64,000 nucleotides of DNA from Iocasia fonsfrigidae (GTDB lineage: Bacteria > Bacillota > Halanaerobiia > Halanaerobiales > DTU029). The translations under genes were made by a program, and so were the position numbers. Shown piece after piece: positions 59,277-64,000 of this stretch. The stretch lies in contig NZ_CP046640.1 in NCBI RefSeq assembly GCF_017751145.1, positions 3,762,137 through 3,826,136 on the forward strand, given 5' to 3'. Every line of letters begins with the position of its first letter. The stretch's first letter is position 1. The notes beneath the pieces are model-generated. The model saw only the letters and a list, made by a program, of their open reading frames with translations. It made no database searches and had not been told where the DNA came from.

Positions 59277-60999
59277 TTACCTTTTGATACCATGTAGATA
59301 TTCTTTAACATCAGCTGCACTCTTTAACTGACATGCCTCTTCAGCAACCCTCCTGGCATCCTTTATTATCCATTTGCTAATTAATTCCTTGGTCTCCAGT
59401 ATAGAAGAAGAACTCATACTTAATTTATTTATTCCAGTCCCCAGTAAAAAGGGTAGTAGTAATTCATCAGCTGCTGCCTCACCACAGATACTAAGTGGAA
59501 TATTGTATTGTTGCGCATCTGTAATTATTTTCTTAAGTATCCTTAGTACAGCAGGGTAATATGGTGTATACAGGTCTTTGACCTTACTATTATTCCTATC
59601 AACAGCATTGGTATATTGGATAAGGTCATTAGTTCCTATACTTAAAAAATCAGCCTCCTCAGCCAGCAAATCTATGATCATTGCTGTAGCAGGTATTTCT
59701 ACCATAATTCCAACTTCTATATCTTTATTAAAATCTATTCCGGCACTTAGCAGTTCTTTTTTAACCTCATTTACTATTTCTTTTGCCTTCCTTAATTCCT
59801 CTACAGCAGTTATAAAGGGAAACATTATTTTCAACTTTCCAAAGTTACTGGCCCTGAGAATAGCCCGTAATTGTTTTTTGAATATTTCAGCAGTATCAAG
59901 CATTACTCTGGTTGCCCGATATCCTAGAAAGGGATTTTCTTCTGCTGGCAGATCAAAAAACGGGAGGTTTTTATCACCACCTATATCAAGGGTTCTGATT
60001 GTTACTGGTAGTTCCTTGAATTTTTCGGCTACTATTTTATATACATTAAATTGTTCTTCCTCTGTGGGTAATTCATTCCTGTTCATAAAGAGAAACTCGG
60101 TGCGAAACAAACCAATTCCCTGTCCGCCATTTTCTAAAACATTAGAGGTCTCAGCAACATCTCCAATATTACCCAATATTTCTAGCTCTACACCATCTGC
60201 TGTAAGAGCTTTTTTATCAATAAACTTAACTAATCTCTCCTGTTTATGCTGTTGCTCTACTATTTTATCTTCATATTTCTTTATTGTTTCTTTCTCCGGA
60301 TTGATAATAATCTTACCAGGTATTACCATCAACAATTATTTTTTTCCCCTGATTTTCCTTTGTGAGTAATCTCTCCTCAACAGCAACCTACTGCCTGGCA
60401 ATCCCTAAGGAGCGGGCCATAATAGCCACATGAGAGGTCTTCGAGCCTTCTCTAGTAATGATGGCCTTAACCATCTCTGTATCAATATTAACAATATCAG
60501 CAGCTGTCAAATCCTCAGCTACTAAAATACTGTCAGCACTTAGGGCTTCACTCTCTTCATGGCTGCCCGACAATATTTTTAAAACCCTATCACCAGCATG
60601 TCTTACATCTGCTGCCCGCTCTCGCATATATTCATCAGGCATACTTTTAAATATAAGGACATATTCCTCAATTGATTCAGCAAGGGCTGCTGCTGCATTT
60701 AGCTTATCATTTTTTATTTTATTCTCTATTAAATCCAGCAAGTCAGGATCACTTAGTATTGTGACCTGGACTGCAAATATCTCTGCTTCTTCTTCACCCA
60801 TCTTATCCCTAGCATTTTCCTGTAATATTTCCAATTCTTTAATAGCTTTTTTTAATGAACTCATTAAAGAATTAATTTCTTTATCTATTTCATCTTCCTT
60901 TATTTTATTAGTAGTATAGCTTAACTTGTTTTTTTGTTTAAGCTGAACCTTTCCTATAGCTATACCCGACGAAGCGGCTACACCTATTAACTCCTCCAT
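59277..60999 (-). pseudogene. ptsI: PTS enzyme I, broken by clustered single-base insertions
   Basis: The two frames together make a 572-residue enzyme I, the usual length. The N-part contains the phosphorylated His in GSKTSHVAIMARSLGI; the C-part holds FRTEFLFMNRNELPTEEEQF, RTLDIGGDKNLPFFDLP and the PEP-site Cys in LSICGEAAADELLLPFLL. Between 60315 and 60400 the sequence has three extra G (normal IPAVVAVEE becomes IARQ-stop) and one extra C (NTGKIIINP becomes NTW-stop). If the sequence is right, the cell lacks a linked working enzyme I and the PTS would fail. Four insertions within 85 bases also look like a low-quality stretch. It is last in the licT-crr-ptsH-ptsI operon. Confidence 0.88.
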
Positions 61000-61013
61000 T
61001 TTAACACCCTCTT

Positions 61014-61277
61014 TTAGTCAGCTAATTCTTCTTCAATAAATGAAATCAATCCTTCTACAGCTTCTTTATCATCTTCACCACTAGCTTTAATAGTAATTTG
61101 GGCGTCTTTTTTTGCACCCAGACTCATTACTCCAAGGATACTTTTCCCATTGACCTCCTTCTCTCCTAAAATTAGTTTTATATCTGATTTATAATTCTTA
61201 GCTTTGTTAACAAATAATGAAGCAGGTCTGGCATGAAGGCCTGTTTCATTTGGAATTATTGCTTTTCCCTCCATCAT
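61014..61277 (-). CDS. ptsH: Phosphocarrier protein HPr
   Basis: An 87-residue protein. His16 in NETGLHARPASLFVNKAK is phosphorylated by enzyme I; the Ser in GKSILGVMSLGAKKD (regulatory Ser46 equivalent, for HPr kinase and catabolite control in Firmicutes) is present. The start may be the first or second of two adjacent ATGs. It passes phosphate to the EIIA-Glc encoded just upstream, and to the alpha-glucoside EIICB through it. The only intact PTS phosphotransfer gene of this operon. Confidence 0.95.
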   Translation of the reverse strand: MMEGKAIIPNETGLHARPASLFVNKAKNYKSDIKLILGEKEVNGKSILGVMSLGAKKDAQITIKASGEDDKEAVEGLISFIEEELAD

Positions 61278-61315
61278 AACCCCACCACCTTGAAAGATTT
61301 AATTTTATTTGCTTA

Positions 61316-61806
61316 TCAGCTGGTAATAACCCTATATAAATCATCACCAACCGAAAGCTCTCCCTCTACCAAAACTTCCATTTTTTCTACTACTTCCATA
61401 TTAGTGATTACTACTGGTGTTATTGTTGATACTGCCTTTTCCCGTATTATATCCCAATCTACTTCAAACAACTTATCACCAGTTCTAACCTGCTGTTTCT
61501 CTTCAACCAGTGCTGTAAATCCCTCTCCTTTAAGTTTAACAGTATCTAAACCTAGGTGCAGGAGTAATTCCAAGCCACCAGCTATTTCGATACCCAGGGC
61601 ATGGTTTGTATGAAACAATTGAACAATTTTACCACTAACCGGGGCATATACATTCTTATCAAGAGGTTTAATGGCTACACCATCCCCTATCATCTTTTCA
61701 GCAAAAACAGGATCTGGTACATCAACCAGGTTAACAAGCTTTCCCTTTAAGGGGGATTTTATTACTATTGTTTTCGGTTTTTTAATAAAATTAATATTTT
61801 TTTCAT
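61316..61806 (-). pseudogene. crr: PTS EIIA glucose-type protein, frameshift after the start codon
   Basis: From 61750 the gene encodes a full EIIA-Glc: SPLKGKLVNLVDVPDPVFAE, GDGVAIKPLDKNVYAPVSGK, HTNHALGIEIAGGLELLLHL with the active His (LLLHLGLDTVKL) and DLYRVITS at the end. The best start, ATG 61806 with AAGGAG before it, is followed by A7; with A8 the frame reads KKNINFIKKPKTIVIKSP and gives 163 residues, the family size. With A7 it stops after 13 codons. A fallback start is ATG 61693, which loses the first strands. Slippage on the A run could rescue it. It would serve the EIICB encoded at 33513. Confidence 0.82.
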
Positions 61807-61840
61807 CTTTTCAACTCCTTCATATTTATAAATTATTGCA

Positions 61841-62686
61841 TTACAATGTCTCCTTTAACCTCTGTAGGTGAATAGCCATATATCCCTGTTCAGCCTCATT
61901 TATCTGTATACCAAGTTTATCTTTAATAAGCTGACTTAATTTTCCAGCCAGGTGGTAAGAATCCACAAACTCAGTCTTAACCCTGTCTATTAAAGGGTTC
62001 CTAACCTTTGACTTTTTCCTGGCCCTCTCAATACTAAAATGTAGATGATTAATCAAGCGAATATAACTTAACTCTCCAACCTGCAAAGATATCTCTAACT
62101 CTTTTTCTATAGTATTTACAAGTTCATTTATAAGAGAGATATCTCTTAGTGTATTTTTCACATCACTATTTTCCCGGGCAGCATAAAGGTGCATCGTAAT
62201 AAATCCAATTTCAGCCTCAGGTAGATTTATATCCAATCGTTTACTAATTATCTCTACAGCCTTTATGGCTACTTTGTACTCTTCATTGTATAAAACTTTT
62301 ATTTCTTCCAAAAAGGGGTTATCAATCAGCATTCCCTCAGAAAGTCTTTCTACTGCAAAGCTGATGTGGTCAGTAAGGGCAATATGAATATGCTGGTTAA
62401 GTCTACCTAGTTCTTTTTCTGCAAGTGAGATAATCTCTTCACAGAGACCTATTATCTCTCCATCCAGGTCATTGAGCAGATTAAAGTACTGTTTTTTGAA
62501 TTTTTCATCATAGGTTACAAACGATTTCTCTATTTTAGATGGTTCCAATTCTAATAATTGACCTCTCTTTTTCCCAAAACCAATTCCCTTACCGAGCAGG
62601 ACTTCTTCTTCACCGTTTTTTCTCTTAATAAGAATCACATTATTATTAAACACCTTTTTAACTCTACAGCTTACCTTGTCTGACAT
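61841..62686 (-). CDS. licT: BglG/LicT-family transcriptional antiterminator
   Basis: A 281-residue protein. Residues 1-55 are the RNA-binding (CAT) domain: VKKVFNNNVILIKRKNGEEE and LLGKGIGFGKKRGQLLE with the conserved GKGIGF. PRD1 (about 65-170) has ALTDHISFAVERL and FITMHLYAA; PRD2 (about 175-280) has LINHLHFSIERAR and GYMAIHLQRL, each with a phosphorylatable His. It prevents termination at RAT-terminator leaders when unphosphorylated. A perfect RAT site lies in its own leader, so it controls the whole licT-crr-ptsH-ptsI operon, like GlcT of ptsG. Confidence 0.92.
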   Translation of the reverse strand: MSDKVSCRVKKVFNNNVILIKRKNGEEEVLLGKGIGFGKKRGQLLELEPSKIEKSFVTYDEKFKKQYFNLLNDLDGEIIGLCEEIISLAEKELGRLNQHIHIALTDHISFAVERLSEGMLIDNPFLEEIKVLYNEEYKVAIKAVEIISKRLDINLPEAEIGFITMHLYAARENSDVKNTLRDISLINELVNTIEKELEISLQVGELSYIRLINHLHFSIERARKKSKVRNPLIDRVKTEFVDSYHLAGKLSQLIKDKLGIQINEAEQGYMAIHLQRLKETL

Positions 62687-62714
62687 CTGCTACCCCCTTG
62701 AGTTAAAATAATTA

Positions 62715-62781
62715 AAAAACCAGGAAAAGAGAGATAACTCCCCCCTCTTCCTGGTTTATGCCTGCTAATCAGTAACACACC
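62715..62781 (-). promoter_or_regulatory. RAT antiterminator site overlapping a terminator, leader of licT
   Basis: Minus strand 62781-62753 reads GGTGTGTTACTGATTAGCAG then GCATAAACC, matching the BglG/SacY-family RAT consensus (GGRTTGTTACTG...GCAGGC.AAACC). The AAACC end is also the 5' arm of a terminator: AAACCAGGAAGAG with CTCTTTTCCTGGTTTTTT (62757-62715). LicT binding would exclude the terminator. The arrangement is the standard one. Confidence 0.88.
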
Positions 62782-62823
62782 ATTTAATAGTCTGTATTAT
62801 AATGTATATAATGTATTATTTTT

Positions 62824-62852
62824 ATAATATATTATTTTTTCCAAATTGTCAA
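62824..62852 (-). promoter_or_regulatory. Promoter of the licT-pts operon
   Basis: Minus strand TTGACA (62852-62847), 17 bases, TATTAT (62829-62824); transcription would begin near 62816, about 35 bases before the RAT site. Confidence 0.75.
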
Positions 62853-62913
62853 TGATTATTCCAAATAAATGAGTTTCCCCATTTTTAAAAATAGCAAAAA
62901 CTAACCTTTACTG

Positions 62914-64000
62914 TCATAGTGGTAAAGAAAGTTGTAAATTGTTTTGTGATCGCTGTTTTTGGTAATAACTTTTTAAAAACGAATTTATTCCAGTGTATGA
63001 TTTCTCTAAAATAGCTTTAAAACCATCTGCTATTGCATAATAATCAAAATCCGGGAGATTAAATATTCTATCAGAAACCTTCTTTACAATTATCTTGAGT
63101 TCGGTCTGTTTTTTCTTGTTTGAAAATAGAGCTAAAAATCCTATTGCTATTGATAAAATTAAATCTAAATTTCTTATTCTTTTTAAAGATCTTACTCTAA
63201 AATTTTCAAAGTCAAACTTCTGTTTTTTGAATCTAAAATATTCTTCTATTCTCCATCTTTTAATATATGCTTTTAAAATGGTAAGAGTAAGTTTTTTAGC
63301 CTTTGGCCTTAAATTTGTAATTAACATCATTGGATTATTTCCAAGGCCTCTAACGATTACAAGAGTTAACTTTTTATCTTTTAAAGCTGGTAATTTAATT
63401 GGAGCATAACTAAATTTTAATTTTCTTTCTTTGTTATCCTGGTTGGTATAGCAATAGACATATTTACCTTTGTATAGATCAGCTATTTTCTTAATATTTA
63501 TGCTTCTGCCTTTATAAATAAGATTGCGGTTACTTTTAGCCCTAATTACAAAATCTTTATTGCTATCAGTAAAATATTTATAATAAAGATTGGCATCATA
63601 GCCTCTATCAAGGGCATAAATACCTTTTTTTCCAAAATGCTTTTCAATAAAATTAAGACCTTTTAATGCTTCAATATTTCTACTTTTAAAACCAGATTCT
63701 AAACTTGAGTAGATATGAGAGTATACTTCTATAGGCAGTTCTTTATTATCAGTTAGAGCAGCTATTTCAAAAGTATCATAACCTTTTTCAGTTTCACATT
63801 TGCTACCATCTCTAACTCTATCAAGAGCCTCCAGTTCTTTACTATAGGGTTTTACTATATCTGATTTGTCACAGCAGAAAACAGTATTATCATCAATATG
63901 TGGTTTAATCTTATTTAGATAATCAGTAATTAGTTCTTCTTGTTGATTAAAATTTTCAAGGTTTCTGGATAAACGTTCAACAGTTTTTTTGAAAAGGATA
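62914..64000 (-). CDS. IS4-family transposase, 5' part beyond the window
   Basis: About 361 residues read openly from the window edge to the stop at 62914. The DDE residues are visible: Asp in VFCCDKSDIVKPY, Asp in GIYALDRGYDANLYYK and Glu in the Y-x2-R-x3-E-x6-K box YIKRWRIEEYFRFKK, which defines IS4 elements. The N-terminal DNA-binding part is outside. The frame is intact, so the element may be active. Its right end should lie in 62860-62910, but no terminal repeat can be defined without the other end. Confidence 0.88.
   Translation of the reverse strand, partial: ILFKKTVERLSRNLENFNQQEELITDYLNKIKPHIDDNTVFCCDKSDIVKPYSKELEALDRVRDGSKCETEKGYDTFEIAALTDNKELPIEVYSHIYSSLESGFKSRNIEALKGLNFIEKHFGKKGIYALDRGYDANLYYKYFTDSNKDFVIRAKSNRNLIYKGRSINIKKIADLYKGKYVYCYTNQDNKERKLKFSYAPIKLPALKDKKLTLVIVRGLGNNPMMLITNLRPKAKKLTLTILKAYIKRWRIEEYFRFKKQKFDFENFRVRSLKRIRNLDLILSIAIGFLALFSNKKKQTELKIIVKKVSDRIFNLPDFDYYAIADGFKAILEKSYTGINSFLKSYYQKQRSQNNLQLSLPL

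Noticed and set aside
59578-60369. A 263-codon plus-strand frame
   Set aside because: It is antisense to enzyme I, whose conserved motifs are on the minus strand.

Overview
The window is AT-rich DNA from a low-GC, probably anaerobic Firmicute (Bacillota). This rests on strong AGGAGG-type ribosome binding sites, TTGACA-17-TATAAT-type promoters, a LicT/PTS operon, ROK and RpiR regulators, and TRAP and PTS sugar uptake. A Halanaerobiales-like fermenter would fit, but that order-level guess is weak. Nearly every gene lies on the minus strand. I see no rRNA, tRNA or CRISPR array.

Region 1 (1-24.5 kb) is one long minus-strand surface-polysaccharide cluster that makes nonulosonic (legionaminic-type) acid sugars. 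Reading from its promoter side it holds: Wzz chain-length protein, UDP-sugar 4,6-dehydratase, LegC-type aminotransferase, PglD/NeuD-type acetyltransferase, sugar formyltransferase, PIG-L deacetylase, LegI synthase, LegG epimerase, SpsF/LegF-type CMP-transferase, Gfo/Idh oxidoreductase, PtmA-type SDR and a divergent NeuB. After an internal promoter come Wzx flippase, an HP-motif glycosyltransferase, a NeuA-PseG fusion, a third NeuB, a beta-propeller protein, ghosts of a second wzx and an acetyltransferase, a second HP-motif transferase, two GT4 glycosyltransferases and a Wzy polymerase. Three NeuB paralogues, two CMP-transferases and a formyltransferase suggest more than one, or an unusually decorated, nonulosonate.

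Region 2 (24.5-31 kb) is a four-carbon sugar-acid operon (KdgT-type permease, DUF1537 kinase, PdxA2). The kinase gene is split by a 1.88-kb group II intron whose precise removal restores the reading frame. PdxA2 survives only as a deletion remnant. A small orphan gene, a MITE-like structured element, an XRE regulator and a nuclease fragment follow. Region 3 (31-35 kb) is an RpiR-controlled alpha-glucoside PTS with a GH4 phospho-alpha-glucosidase. Region 4 (35.4-38 kb) is a scrap zone of truncated genes, repeated hairpins and one intact PIN-type toxin-antitoxin pair. Region 5 (38-44.4 kb) holds a TRAP transporter, FadR-type regulator and split transketolase, then a decayed group II intron lying against a terminator.

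Region 6 (44.4-55.5 kb) is the metabolic highlight: a complete sulfoquinovose (plant sulfosugar) degradation operon of the sulfo-EMP2 kind. It contains a YihQ-type sulfoquinovosidase with all sulfonate-binding residues but a one-base frame break, an Na+/solute importer, a FucI/AraA-like isomerase, a PfkB kinase, a class II aldolase, a sulfolactaldehyde reductase, a candidate exporter, a DUF4867-like cupin protein and a ROK repressor, with a canonical promoter and a 23-bp palindrome that recurs once. Region 7 (55.6-64 kb) has another broken AAA-nuclease gene, a second PIN toxin-antitoxin pair, a coiled-coil repeat protein, S-adenosylhomocysteinase, and the general PTS operon licT-crr-ptsH-ptsI. 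That operon has a textbook RAT antiterminator site but frame breaks in both crr and ptsI. The window closes in an IS4-family transposase. Several frame breaks sit in homopolymers, so sequencing error must be excluded before they are called mutations.
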